A DNA stretch of 14,183 nucleotides from NCBI GenBank assembly GCA_024225895.1, contig JAAEMC010000383.1, positions 1-14,183 on the forward strand, written 5' to 3'. Shown piece after piece: positions 1 to 8,064 of the stretch; positions within the stretch are counted from its first letter, which is position 1; each line of letters begins with the position of its first letter. Below the pieces are notes generated by a model that had not been told where the DNA came from, did not search any database, and worked only from the letters and a program-made list of their open reading frames with translations. The stretch comes from Desulfobacteraceae bacterium. Its GTDB lineage: Bacteria; Desulfobacterota; Desulfobacteria; Desulfobacterales; Desulfobacteraceae. Made by a program: the position numbers and the translations under genes.

Positions 1-1142
1 CGCCACTGGATCATGTTGATATCATAGGTTTTTATAAAAGTTTTTAATGCGTAAAATTCCGTTTCCGAATCCGTAAACCCGGGGCAGTTTAAATAATTTA
101 TTGCGACAAACCTGTTTTTCTGGTGAGCAATGCTGATGCTTTTTAGCACATCATCAAATGAATAGGTCTTGGGTCGAAAATAACGATTGTAACATTTCCT
201 CCTCACAGAATTCATGCTCACCCGGATGCCATCCAGCCCGGCATCAAACAGCTGTTCAATCTTTTGCGGCAGGCTGGCATTGGTATTCATATTAATGGTG
301 CCTGCATCGGTTTTTTCCCGGATTATTTTTATGGCCGGTTCAATGACTTTAAAGGCCGTGATGGGATCCCCCTCACATCCCTGGCCAAAACTAACCACCG
401 GTTTTCTCACTGTTTTGATGTGCTCCAGAGCCAATTGGGCAATCTCTTCAGAAGTGGGTGTAAAACTGATTCTTTCCTGGCAGGCGCTAAGATTGTTTTC
501 GGTTTGAAGTGAAATACATCCCAGACAGTTGGCGTTGCAGGTTTGGGCAGTTGGTATGGGGGCTTCAAAGCGCTTTAGGAAAAAATTTTTTCCAGCCGGA
601 CATCCATATTTCAGGGCACAGTTTTCAAGGTGCCTGATCAGCCGGTTGTCCGGATATTTTCCACGCATTTTTTCAACCCCTGTGATGATTTTGTCTCTGG
701 GCATCTGGCGCAGATCCTGGCGGGGCTCTTTATCTACCAACAGGGCAGCAGATTGAAAACCGTTTTTTAAAAATCCCACCGCGCCATAGGAGAATAATGG
801 CAAAAGGTCTTGGTTCCCTTCATCATCATAGGCGCAAAAATGCCGGTTCACATACCCCGGGGAATTAAAAACAGCCACAGGAAATATTTTTTCTTTGGAA
901 TCATAGGGATTGGTTTTGAGTATTTCAAATTCCTGCTTCAGTATATTGTAGACAACAGGCATTCTGCCGGGCAGCATCATCAGTTCACTGCCATGGGGCA
1001 TGGGACAGGTTTCTTTTTTGGTGAGAACCGTTTTGCTTTTTCCGGATAATCCCACAGCTCCATAGCCGTCCAATTCGAAAATCTCGCCATTTTCAGCGGC
1101 AACCACTGCCTTGAGTATTTGTTTGGCCTTTATTTTTTGCAT
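1..1142 (-). CDS. Radical SAM protein, 3' end cut off by the window edge
   Basis: An uninterrupted frame runs from an ATG at 1142-1140 to position 1, giving 380 residues with no stop in the window. The N-terminal ~195 residues have no domain I can name. A CX3CX2C cluster motif (TCNANCLGC, Cys202, Cys206, Cys209) then marks the radical SAM [4Fe-4S] site, followed by FGQGCEGDP (about 252-260) and NMNTNAS (284-290), which fit the SAM-binding strands of the half-barrel. The missing C-terminus may carry extra clusters. No Shine-Dalgarno sequence precedes the ATG, and a promoter-like sequence lies immediately upstream, so the message may be leaderless or the start may lie further in. It lies downstream of the flavodoxin/ferredoxin gene on the same strand, but a 224-bp spacer with a palindromic repeat separates them. 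The family is clear; the substrate is not. Confidence 0.85.
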   Translation of the reverse strand, partial: MQKIKAKQILKAVVAAENGEIFELDGYGAVGLSGKSKTVLTKKETCPMPHGSELMMLPGRMPVVYNILKQEFEILKTNPYDSKEKIFPVAVFNSPGYVNRHFCAYDDEGNQDLLPLFSYGAVGFLKNGFQSAALLVDKEPRQDLRQMPRDKIITGVEKMRGKYPDNRLIRHLENCALKYGCPAGKNFFLKRFEAPIPTAQTCNANCLGCISLQTENNLSACQERISFTPTSEEIAQLALEHIKTVRKPVVSFGQGCEGDPITAFKVIEPAIKIIREKTDAGTINMNTNASLPQKIEQLFDAGLDGIRVSMNSVRRKCYNRYFRPKTYSFDDVLKSISIAHQKNRFVAINYLNCPGFTDSETEFYALKTFIKTYDINMIQW

Positions 1143-1147
1143 AGCAA

Positions 1148-1176
1148 GGTATACCAAACTGGGCTTTTATTCTCAA
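1148..1176 (-). promoter_or_regulatory. Candidate sigma-70 promoter for the radical SAM gene
   Basis: On the minus strand TTGAGA (1176-1171) is separated by 17 bp from TATACC (1153-1148). The expected transcription start is at about 1142-1140, on top of the proposed ATG. Boxes were matched by eye only. Confidence 0.35.
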
Positions 1177-1193
1177 TATGATTCACCTTGATT

Positions 1194-1307
1194 CACCATC
1201 AAGGCGGCACCTGCTGTGTTGCCTGGGTTCGCTCCTCCCTTCGGAGCATGACTTATACGCCTTTAGTCGTCACTTCTTGGCCCCTTGCATCTGACACCTT
1301 GATGGTG
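1194..1307 (-). repeat. 114-bp imperfect palindromic repeat, copy 1
   Basis: It begins CACCATCAAGG (1194-1204) and ends CCTTGATGGTG (1297-1307), an 11-bp perfect inverted repeat. Inside, AGGCGGCAC/GTGTTGCCT and GCTCC/GGAGC can form further hairpins, and GTCA/TGAC a weak one. A second copy of the same length and orientation is at 10557-10670; my hand alignment gives about 15 differences in 114. It begins 60 bp beyond the stop codon of the minus-strand flavodoxin/ferredoxin gene. It carries no convincing gene. A partial duplication of the left end (ATTCACCTTG, 1181-1190) sits just outside. It could be a MITE-like element, a dispersed REP-type sequence or a structured 3'-UTR element. Confidence 0.8.
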
Positions 1308-1366
1308 GCCGGACAATCGCATGTAACTTTTCCACATTAATGATCTCAAGCTGTTACGATTTAAAG

Positions 1367-2224
1367 CTAAACAGTGATTACACGAGTTCCTGTATTTTTG
1401 GCAAAAGGGTGAATGGACCGTGTTAAGGAAACCATCCGATTCCAATCTGTGTGAAGTGATTTTTCTGTGCACTGTTCAATGCAGTTGTAGCATCTATTGC
1501 ATTTGCCTTTATCGATAGTAACCTCTTTGTCTTCTGACATTTCAATGGCATGGGCATCACAAACAAAAAGGCATTTTTTACAAAGTTTGCATTTGCTTTT
1601 ATTGTGGAGAACATGAGGCATGGGTTGCCGTCTCATATTGGTGGTCATCATTATGTTCATTAGGCTGGCCAACGGGCCTCGTGTGTGAAGAGATTTTAAT
1701 TTGTTTACATCAAAATAGGGCAACTGCCTGGCTTCAATTTTATTTTTCACACAGTGCAATGCAGATTGTAATTTGCTTAAATTTTGTTGAGTGGGTTCAC
1801 CTTTTCCAAATGAAGTGTCAATATCACCCAGACGGGTATGGTGATCCGTGTGGGCGGTATGGGGCATCAGGACCTGTGCACCGCCCAATACCTTGATGTT
1901 TTTTGCTTGAAGCGCTTTAGATAAATGAAAAGGCACAGGGTTGCAGACACAATTACCATAGGTTGAAAAGACAAATCCATAGGTGTTTTGGAATGTGGGT
2001 AAATCCTGAATCATTTTTAAAGCAGCTTGTGGAATATCCCAGTAATGTACGGGTACACCTACAACAAGCAAATCTAAGCCTTTGCTTGGTTGAATCGATT
2101 CGCTTGCATTCAACGGCTTAAGCAGAACTTCCCACTTTTTATCCTCGATTGCATTTGATGCAATACGGGCAATTTGTTTTGTGTTATTTGAACATGAATA
2201 ATAAAGAATAACCGCTTTTTTCAT
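1367..2224 (-). CDS. EFR1-like flavodoxin plus 2[4Fe-4S] ferredoxin fusion protein
   Basis: A 285-residue, probably cytoplasmic redox protein. The N-terminal ~165 residues look like a flavodoxin fold: a strand then YYSCSNNTKQIA (8-19), equivalent to the FMN phosphate-binding loop. The C-terminal part holds two CX2CX2CX3C ferredoxin motifs, Cys212/215/218/222 and Cys242/245/248/252, expected to bind two [4Fe-4S] clusters. The proline usual after the last cysteine is Asp or Thr here. The architecture matches proteins annotated as EFR1-family ferrodoxin, which presumably pass electrons between FMN and the clusters; the partner is unknown. A moderate ribosome site (AAGGA, 2238-2234) lies 9 bases before the ATG. 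It is divergent from the padR-like gene across an 85-bp region with a strong palindrome, so it may belong to the PadR regulon. Downstream lies repeat copy 1, not an obvious U-rich terminator. Confidence 0.85.
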   Translation of the reverse strand: MKKAVILYYSCSNNTKQIARIASNAIEDKKWEVLLKPLNASESIQPSKGLDLLVVGVPVHYWDIPQAALKMIQDLPTFQNTYGFVFSTYGNCVCNPVPFHLSKALQAKNIKVLGGAQVLMPHTAHTDHHTRLGDIDTSFGKGEPTQQNLSKLQSALHCVKNKIEARQLPYFDVNKLKSLHTRGPLASLMNIMMTTNMRRQPMPHVLHNKSKCKLCKKCLFVCDAHAIEMSEDKEVTIDKGKCNRCYNCIEQCTEKSLHTDWNRMVSLTRSIHPFAKNTGTRVITV

Positions 2225-2253
2225 TATATATTTTCCTTTTACAAATATTAGGC

Positions 2254-2290
2254 TTGATCTATATATATCTAAATGATATATATCTAAAAA
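2254..2290. promoter_or_regulatory. AT-rich palindrome, candidate PadR operator overlapping a promoter
   Basis: ATATATATC (2261-2269) and GATATATAT (2275-2283) form a perfect 9-bp inverted repeat around TAAAT. ATATATATCTAAA also occurs as a direct repeat (2261-2273 and 2276-2288). A plus-strand promoter can be drawn as TTGATC (2254-2259), 17 bp, TATATA (2277-2282), so a bound repressor would block RNA polymerase. The location between a PadR-type gene and a divergent gene is typical of autoregulatory operators. It does not match the ATGT-N8-ACAT pattern described for some PadR proteins, so the assignment is inference. Confidence 0.5.
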
Positions 2291-2309
2291 CTATAAGTCA
2301 AGGAGATAT

Positions 2310-2864
2310 ATGGCAAAGGTAAATAAGACCAGATATGCAATTTTAGGGTTGTTGAACACCGGACCCATGTCCGGGTATGATATTAAAAAACATTTTGAAC
2401 AGATTGCGTCCAATTTCTGGAGTGAAAGCTATGGTCAGATATATCCTATTTTAAAGCGGTTGGATACAGACGGGCTGGCCACCCGGGCCATTGAAAAACA
2501 GGTGGGAAAACCAGACCGTCACATTTATACATTGACCTCAAAAGGGCAAGATGAGTTGATGGTCTGGCTAAAGCAACCGGTTGAGCGTCACGTGGGGCGG
2601 CATGAAATCTTGCTGAAACTTATTTTTGGGTCGGCCATTCCAGTGACGGAGAATATAAAACAGCTCCGGCATTTTCAAAAGCTGCACGAAGATGAACTGG
2701 TAGGACTCAAATCCATCCAGGCCCGAATGAAAACAAAGGACAAAGAGCATCCCTCTTTAATGTATTGGAAGCTAACCGCCCGTTTTGGCGAATTGGTCAA
2801 TGAGGCATTAATTAAATGGAGCCGGGAATCGGTATCTGTTCTGGAGAAAATGAATGGCAAATAG
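2310..2864 (+). CDS. PadR-family transcriptional regulator
   Basis: A 184-residue DNA-binding protein. The N-terminal winged helix (about 8-85) has the family pattern: YAILGLLNTGPMSGYDIKK at the first helices, FWSESYGQIYPILKRLDTDG as recognition helix region, and a wing with RHIYTLTSKG. The C-terminal half (about 95-178) is charged and helical, as expected for the PadR C-terminal (Vir_act_alpha_C-like) dimerisation segment. Length is typical for the longer PadR subclass. The start is supported by AAGGAG (2300-2305) 4 bases before the ATG. Its last 11 bases overlap the MATE gene, so the two are probably translationally coupled, and it most likely represses that efflux pump, itself, and perhaps the divergent flavodoxin/ferredoxin gene. 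The inducing ligand is unknown. Confidence 0.9.
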   Translation: MAKVNKTRYAILGLLNTGPMSGYDIKKHFEQIASNFWSESYGQIYPILKRLDTDGLATRAIEKQVGKPDRHIYTLTSKGQDELMVWLKQPVERHVGRHEILLKLIFGSAIPVTENIKQLRHFQKLHEDELVGLKSIQARMKTKDKEHPSLMYWKLTARFGELVNEALIKWSRESVSVLEKMNGK

Positions 2865-4215
2865 ACTGAATTTAACCACGGGATCTATCACAGGGCAACT
2901 TATGCGGCTTGCCAGCCCGATTCTGTTTGGGATGCTGTTTTTTACCCTATATCTTTTAATAGATCTTTTTTTTGTTGGCTGCTTGGGACCGGATGCTGTG
3001 GCAGCCTTGTCCATTTCCGGTAATGCTTTTTTTGTGCACCTAGGGCTTTCTTTTATTATCGGCACCGGTGCAATGTCCCTGATTGCACAGGCCTATGGAG
3101 CCAAAAAATTCGACCACGCAGTGCAGGTGTTCAAGCAAAGCCTTATCCTCAGCGTGATCGCAGGATGCACTGCGGCAATGATTGGTTATCTCATTGCAGG
3201 TCCGTATATTCATTTTTTTGGTGGTAAAGGAATGGCATTAATATGGGGTACTCAATATTTTAGAATCTACTCAATATCTCTTTTATTCCTGCTTTTGCTG
3301 CATGTTTTCAGTTCTTGTTATCGGGGAATGGGAGATACTAAGACCCCTATGTTGATCATGCTGCAATCCCTTGTTTTAAATATCATCCTGGACCCTGTTC
3401 TAATTTTTGGTTTGGCAGGGTTTCCTGCTCTGGGTGTTCAAGGGGCGGCCTTTGCTTCCTTAATATCCCAGATTTATGGAGTTGTGCTTTATGGATATCT
3501 TGTCTTTATTAAAAAGCAGCATCTTCATCTGAAAGGTCCTTTTAAAATAGACTTTTCAATTCTAAAACAAAGTCTTGCCATTGGCCTGCCTTCGGGACTT
3601 GCCTATTTTTTATTGACCGCCAACCTTTTGATTACTTATAGGGTAGTCAGTCCTTATGGAACAGAAGCATTGGCAGCGCTTGGTATTGGATTTCGTATTG
3701 TCCAGTCCATATATCTGCCCAGTGTGGCCATCTCAGAAGCGCTGGCTGCCATGGTGGGGCAAAACTATGGGGCCAGAGAGCAGGGGCGGGTTAAAACGGC
3801 ATTCTGGATTGGATGGCGGACCAGTTCAATTTTTATGCTGTCGGGAACCATTATCTGCTGGATGTTTCCGTCTGCTCTTATCCATCTTTTCAGCCAGGAC
3901 CCCAACGTAATTCATTACGGGGTTCTCTATCTCAAGATAGTGTCTTTATCCAATTTGATCGTGGGTACGATCCTGGTTGTCTCCGCTGCTTTCCAGGGCA
4001 TTGGAAAAACATATCCCACACTGGTATGCGCCCTGGCGGACAATTTGTTGTTTGCATTGGCCATATTTACATTGCCTGCATTTTTTGGATGGGGCATATC
4101 CTCTGTCTGGTGGCTCAAGTTGTCGACGGGTGCCATGGAGATGGTCCTGTGTGCTTTCTGGCTAAAATTTCAAATGGAAAAGATGCTGCCGTTGTTGAGC
4201 AAAGCAAATTATTAA
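2854..4215 (+). CDS. MATE-family multidrug/toxin efflux transporter
   Basis: A 453-residue inner-membrane protein with about 12 hydrophobic segments in two similar halves, the layout of a MATE (NorM/DinF-like) antiporter that exports organic cations or drugs using Na+ or H+. Family features include the N-terminal helix LMRLASPILFGMLFFTLYLL, an early GTGAMSLIAQAYGA segment (about 69-82), the RGMGDTKTP loop (about 157-165) and its second-half equivalent MVGQNYGA. Length is normal. The ATG lies inside the 3' end of padR, with GGAG (2843-2846) upstream in that gene, which argues for co-expression. Downstream is a 118-bp gap containing the hyp promoter. The substrate cannot be told from sequence; the link to PadR suggests a toxic-compound response. 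Confidence 0.9.
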   Translation: MANRLNLTTGSITGQLMRLASPILFGMLFFTLYLLIDLFFVGCLGPDAVAALSISGNAFFVHLGLSFIIGTGAMSLIAQAYGAKKFDHAVQVFKQSLILSVIAGCTAAMIGYLIAGPYIHFFGGKGMALIWGTQYFRIYSISLLFLLLLHVFSSCYRGMGDTKTPMLIMLQSLVLNIILDPVLIFGLAGFPALGVQGAAFASLISQIYGVVLYGYLVFIKKQHLHLKGPFKIDFSILKQSLAIGLPSGLAYFLLTANLLITYRVVSPYGTEALAALGIGFRIVQSIYLPSVAISEALAAMVGQNYGAREQGRVKTAFWIGWRTSSIFMLSGTIICWMFPSALIHLFSQDPNVIHYGVLYLKIVSLSNLIVGTILVVSAAFQGIGKTYPTLVCALADNLLFALAIFTLPAFFGWGISSVWWLKLSTGAMEMVLCAFWLKFQMEKMLPLLSKANY

Positions 4216-4265
4216 GTGGGTAAAAGATCCTGTTTTACAATGCAGTCTTTGCAATTAAATAATTA

Positions 4266-4293
4266 TTGCCCCTTTAAAATCATATGCTATACT
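4266..4293 (+). promoter_or_regulatory. Extended -10 promoter for the hyp operon
   Basis: TTGCCC (4266-4271), a 16-bp spacer, and TATACT (4288-4293) preceded by TGC, the extended -10 form. It is about 40 bp upstream of hypC in the only sizeable gap before the operon. GCAAT and ATTGC arms around the -35 box could be a weak operator, but I would not insist on it. Confidence 0.55.
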
Positions 4294-4333
4294 AAGTTTT
4301 CTTATTTAAAAATATTAATTGTAGGATGTGAAT

Positions 4334-4585
4334 ATGTGTTTAGCCGTGCCGTCGAAAATCGTTGAGATAAATGATCATATGGCCAAAGTAGATGTGGATG
4401 GCGTGATCAGAGAGGCCAGCATCATGCTGCTGGAAGATGTTAAAATAGGGGATTATGTCATTGTCCATGCCGGGTTTGCCATCAGCAAAGTGGATGAAGA
4501 AGCGGCACTTCAGACCCTTGAGGATATGAGAAAGATACTGGCAGCGGATGCAAAGTGGCAAAACAGCCTTAACGATCATCTGTAA
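4334..4585 (+). CDS. hypC: Hydrogenase maturation chaperone HypC
   Basis: An 83-residue HypC/HybG-family protein. It begins MCLAVP, and Cys2, exposed after methionine removal, is the family's Fe-ligand and HypD/large-subunit contact. The HAGFAI motif (His45 to Ile50) is present, followed by the usual charged helical tail. It carries the Fe(CN)2CO moiety between HypD and the hydrogenase large subunit in the cytoplasm. A GTG at 4328 is in frame two codons earlier, but the ATG at 4334 is preferred because it puts cysteine at position 2 and lies 7 bases after AGGA (4323-4326). It is the first gene of hypC-F-D-E, with only 6 bases before hypF. Confidence 0.95.
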   Translation: MCLAVPSKIVEINDHMAKVDVDGVIREASIMLLEDVKIGDYVIVHAGFAISKVDEEAALQTLEDMRKILAADAKWQNSLNDHL

Positions 4586-4591
4586 AACCTG

Positions 4592-6967
4592 ATGAAAGAT
4601 CCCATCACAGCAAAACGGCTGGAAATCAGCGGCGTTGTCCAGGGAGTTGGTTTCCGGCCATTTTTATTTGTCCTTGCCAACCAATACAATCTGAAAGGGG
4701 AAGTCTCCAATACCTCCAGCGGTGTTTTCGCCGAAGTTGAGGGCACATCAAGCAACATTGACCATTTCTGCAAAGATATTAAAGATAAAAAACCCCTTTT
4801 GGCATCCGTGACCCGTATTGAAGTACAAGACATTGATGTAAAGGGTTTTAACTTTTTTAAGATTGTAAAAAGCAAAACCGCAAAAGGCCGCACCACGCTC
4901 ATTTCTCCGGATGTTTCCATCTGTGATGATTGTTTAAAAGAATTAAAAGATGCAAATGACAGGCGGTTTGAATACCCTTTTATCAACTGCACCAATTGCG
5001 GCCCCCGGTATACTATTATCCAGGATATTCCCTATGACCGCCCCAAGACATCCATGAGGCATTTTCAGATGTGCCCGGTATGCCAGAAAGAGTATGACGA
5101 CCCCATGAACCGAAGGTTCCATGCCCAGCCCAATGCCTGTCCTGAATGCGGCCCCCATGTCTTTCTTATCGATGCTAAAGGCAACCGGCTGGATGACAAG
5201 CCTGAAGAAGCCATCGCCCTTGCAGCCGGATATCTTAAAAAAGGAAAAATTGTTGCTGTTAAAGGTCTGGGCGGATTCCACCTGGCTTGTGATGCAGCCA
5301 ACAATGATGTTGTCAATAAATTAAGACAAAGAAAAAACAGACCCCATAAGCCATTTGCTCTAATGGCACAATCGGCATCTGTGCTCTTTGACCATGTGAA
5401 ATTAAGTGAAGCGCAAAAAGACCTTTTGGAGTCCTATCACCGACCCATAGTTATTCTGGAGAAAAAAGAGCCGCTGAAACATGATCTCATTGGCCTGGCG
5501 CCGCAAGTTGCTCCTTTTAACCTTTGCCTTGGGATTATGATGCCCTATACTCCCTTGCACTATCTCCTGCTTGAAAAGGGGCCGGATATTCTGGTTATGA
5601 CCAGTGGAAACCGATCTGGTGAGCCCCTTTCCATTGACAATGACGACGCCCTAAATGCCTTTAATGATATTGCAGATTATTTTTTATTCCATGACCGGGA
5701 TATTTATTTCAGGGCAGATGATTCCATTGTTCGTTTCCAGGCAGGGCAACCCCGGTTTTTCCGGCGGTCAAGGGGATATGCGCCATTGCCGGTTTCTGTG
5801 AAAGAAAAAATGCCTCCCATCCTGGGATGCGGTGCCGGACTGAAAAGTACGGTCTGCCTGACCAAAGGAAATTATGCCTTTTTAAGTCAGCACATCGGCA
5901 ACCTGGATAATGACAAGGTCTTTGATTTTTACAAAGACAGTATTGCCCACTTGGAAAAGATCCTGGATATCACCCCTGAAATCATTGCCCATGATCTTCA
6001 CCCAAGGTATATGAGCACTGACTATGCAAAAAAAGTTCAAGAGGAATGTAAAAAGGCGGAAATGCCGGTCAAAACCATTGCCGTACAACACCACCATGCC
6101 CATGCGGTTTCCTGCATGGCCGAGCATGGTCTTTTTGAAAAGGTGATTGCTCTTACCCTTGATGGTACAGGGTATGGGCCGGACGGAAATATCTGGGGCG
6201 GAGAGATTCTGGTGTGTGATCGAATGGATTTTGAAAGAAAGGCCCATCTGTCTTATGTGCCCATGCCGGGCGGGGATGCTGCTGTTCTTGAGCCCTGGCG
6301 CATGGCGGTTTCCATTTTGTATAAGGCATACGGCAGTGAGTTGTTAAATCTTGAAATACCTTTTTTAGACCAGGTGGACAAAGAGAAAGTCTCTTTCATA
6401 GTCCAGATGATTGAAAAGAGTGTGAATTCTCCTGTTACTTCCAGTGCCGGGCGTATCTTTGATGCTGTTTCTTCTTTGCTTTGTATCCGGCATGAAATTT
6501 CCCATGAAAGCCAGGCCGCCATGGAACTTGAAGCCATTGCTCTTGAAAAAGGTGCAGGGGCCTATGGATATGATATTTGGGAAATAAAAGATGCCGCGGG
6601 CAGAAGATTACTTGAAATCGATATGATGTCATGTGTAAAGGATATTGTCAGTGACATCCTAAATCATGTACCAGATCAAAGGGTCAGTTATAAATTCCAC
6701 GGAGCCATGGCTGATGCCTTTGTCAGTGCGGCCATGACCATCAGTAAAGAGACCGGGATTCAAAAGGCTGTGTTGTCAGGGGGTGTCTTTAACAATAATA
6801 TCATTTTAAACAGAGTGTTGGGCCATCTTGAAGATAACGGACTTACCGTATACACGCACACAAAGGTTCCAGCCGGTGACGGGGGAATTTCATTCGGGCA
6901 GGTTGCCGTTGCAAGTGCCCTGGAAAACCAGGTAGAAAAGGGGGAGAAAAAAGGTATATGGGCCTGA
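4592..6967 (+). CDS. hypF: Carbamoyltransferase HypF
   Basis: A 791-residue cytoplasmic enzyme that uses carbamoyl phosphate and ATP to carbamoylate the C-terminal cysteine of HypE, the first step of cyanide ligand synthesis. Domains in order: acylphosphatase-like (about 8-95, signature GVVQGVGFRPF at 14-24); two zinc-finger pairs (Cys111/114 with 133/136, and Cys161/164 with 183/186); a YrdC-like ATP-binding domain (about 200-390, with KGLGGFH and MTSGNRSGEP); and a Kae1-like carbamoyltransferase domain with HHHAHA (500-505), TLDGTGYGPDG (522-532) and GGVFNNN near the C-terminus. Length is normal for HypF. The ribosome site is weak, which suits coupling to hypC just upstream. Its 3' end overlaps hypD by 10 bases. 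All key motifs are intact. Confidence 0.96.
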   Translation: MKDPITAKRLEISGVVQGVGFRPFLFVLANQYNLKGEVSNTSSGVFAEVEGTSSNIDHFCKDIKDKKPLLASVTRIEVQDIDVKGFNFFKIVKSKTAKGRTTLISPDVSICDDCLKELKDANDRRFEYPFINCTNCGPRYTIIQDIPYDRPKTSMRHFQMCPVCQKEYDDPMNRRFHAQPNACPECGPHVFLIDAKGNRLDDKPEEAIALAAGYLKKGKIVAVKGLGGFHLACDAANNDVVNKLRQRKNRPHKPFALMAQSASVLFDHVKLSEAQKDLLESYHRPIVILEKKEPLKHDLIGLAPQVAPFNLCLGIMMPYTPLHYLLLEKGPDILVMTSGNRSGEPLSIDNDDALNAFNDIADYFLFHDRDIYFRADDSIVRFQAGQPRFFRRSRGYAPLPVSVKEKMPPILGCGAGLKSTVCLTKGNYAFLSQHIGNLDNDKVFDFYKDSIAHLEKILDITPEIIAHDLHPRYMSTDYAKKVQEECKKAEMPVKTIAVQHHHAHAVSCMAEHGLFEKVIALTLDGTGYGPDGNIWGGEILVCDRMDFERKAHLSYVPMPGGDAAVLEPWRMAVSILYKAYGSELLNLEIPFLDQVDKEKVSFIVQMIEKSVNSPVTSSAGRIFDAVSSLLCIRHEISHESQAAMELEAIALEKGAGAYGYDIWEIKDAAGRRLLEIDMMSCVKDIVSDILNHVPDQRVSYKFHGAMADAFVSAAMTISKETGIQKAVLSGGVFNNNIILNRVLGHLEDNGLTVYTHTKVPAGDGGISFGQVAVASALENQVEKGEKKGIWA

Positions 6968-8046
6968 AATATGTGGATGAATACAGGGATGCTTCCCTGG
7001 CAAAGCAGTTGATTTCAAAGATCAATGATGTGAGTGAAAAACCATTGCGGTTGATGGAAGTTTGCGGTACCCATACCATGTCCATTTTCAGGCATGGTAT
7101 TCGGACGGTACTGCCCGGGAATATCACCCTTCTTGCGGGTCCCGGATGTCCGGTTTGCGTTACTGCCCAGAAAGACATTGATGCATTTATCCAGTTTGCA
7201 AGGATGGATGATGTGATTGTCACAACTTTTGGCGACCTGATCAAGGTGCCGGGCTCTGGTTCATCATTGGCAAGGGAACAGTCCCTAGGAGCAGATGTCA
7301 GAATCGTGTATTCGGTCTTTGATGCCACCAATATTGCCAAGGAAAATCCAGGGCAACAAGTGGTTTTCTGCGGTGTGGGATTTGAAACCACAATTCCGAC
7401 AATTGCTGCCAGCGTGTTGACGGCTTCCGGTGATGGCCTTGAAAATTTTTCAATCTATTCTGCAAATAAACTGACACCGCCTGCCCTGGCCGCCCTCATG
7501 GAAGCAGACGGGGTGGAAATTGACGGATTCATCCTGCCCGGCCATGTCTCTGTTATTACGGGTACGGATGCCTACAGGGGCACCTTTGAAAAGTATGATA
7601 TTCCCTCGGTCATTTCCGGGTTTGAACCGGTGGATATTCTAAAAGCTGTTTTGATGCTGGTTGAACAAAATGAGAAAGGGGTGCCTGCCCTAGAAAATGC
7701 TTATCCGCGGGCTGTGTCTGATCAGGGGAATACAAAGGCCAAAATAATCGTGGACCAGGTCTTTGAAATATGTGATGCCTCCTGGCGCGGGATTGGTACT
7801 ATCCCGCAAAGCGGTATGTGCCTGAAAGATGCCTTTCACAGTTTTGATGCCGCAATAAAATTTGCCATGGACCTGCCGGATGTACCCGAGCCCAAGGGGT
7901 GTGCCTGCGGAGAAATATTAATGGGGTTAAAGACCCCCAAAGAATGTAAACTCTATAAGAAAAGATGCACTCCCATGGATCCGGTGGGGCCTTGCATGGT
8001 CTCCAGCGAAGGGGCCTGTGCTGCATTTATTAAATACAGCAATTAA
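6958..8046 (+). CDS. hypD: Hydrogenase maturation protein HypD
   Basis: A 362-residue [4Fe-4S] protein that, with HypC, is the scaffold on which the Fe(CN)2CO group is assembled. Conserved motifs: EVCGTHTMSIFRHGIR (Cys36), LLAGPGCPVCVT (Cys64, Cys67), FCGVGFETTIPT, LPGHVSVITG and SGFEPVDIL. The C-terminal cysteine-rich part carries Cys315, 317, 330, 337, 346 and 354, which includes the cluster ligands. Length is typical. The ATG overlaps the end of hypF, with AAGG at 6951-6954 as ribosome site. It acts in the cytoplasm between HypF/HypE and the hydrogenase precursor. Nothing unusual is seen. Confidence 0.96.
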   Translation: MGLKYVDEYRDASLAKQLISKINDVSEKPLRLMEVCGTHTMSIFRHGIRTVLPGNITLLAGPGCPVCVTAQKDIDAFIQFARMDDVIVTTFGDLIKVPGSGSSLAREQSLGADVRIVYSVFDATNIAKENPGQQVVFCGVGFETTIPTIAASVLTASGDGLENFSIYSANKLTPPALAALMEADGVEIDGFILPGHVSVITGTDAYRGTFEKYDIPSVISGFEPVDILKAVLMLVEQNEKGVPALENAYPRAVSDQGNTKAKIIVDQVFEICDASWRGIGTIPQSGMCLKDAFHSFDAAIKFAMDLPDVPEPKGCACGEILMGLKTPKECKLYKKRCTPMDPVGPCMVSSEGACAAFIKYSN

Positions 8047-8064
8047 AGAAGCGACTTAAAAATT

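Noticed and set aside
1194..1307. CRISPR array
   Set aside because: The two repeat copies are over 9 kb apart and palindromic; there are no regularly spaced short repeats anywhere in the window.
1263..1472. 69-codon minus-strand frame partly within repeat copy 1
   Set aside because: It overlaps the 3' end of the flavodoxin/ferredoxin gene in another frame and consists largely of repeat sequence.
4220..4238. GTAAAA/TTTTAC hairpin after the MATE gene as a terminator
   Set aside because: The stem is six AT-rich pairs with no U tract after it.
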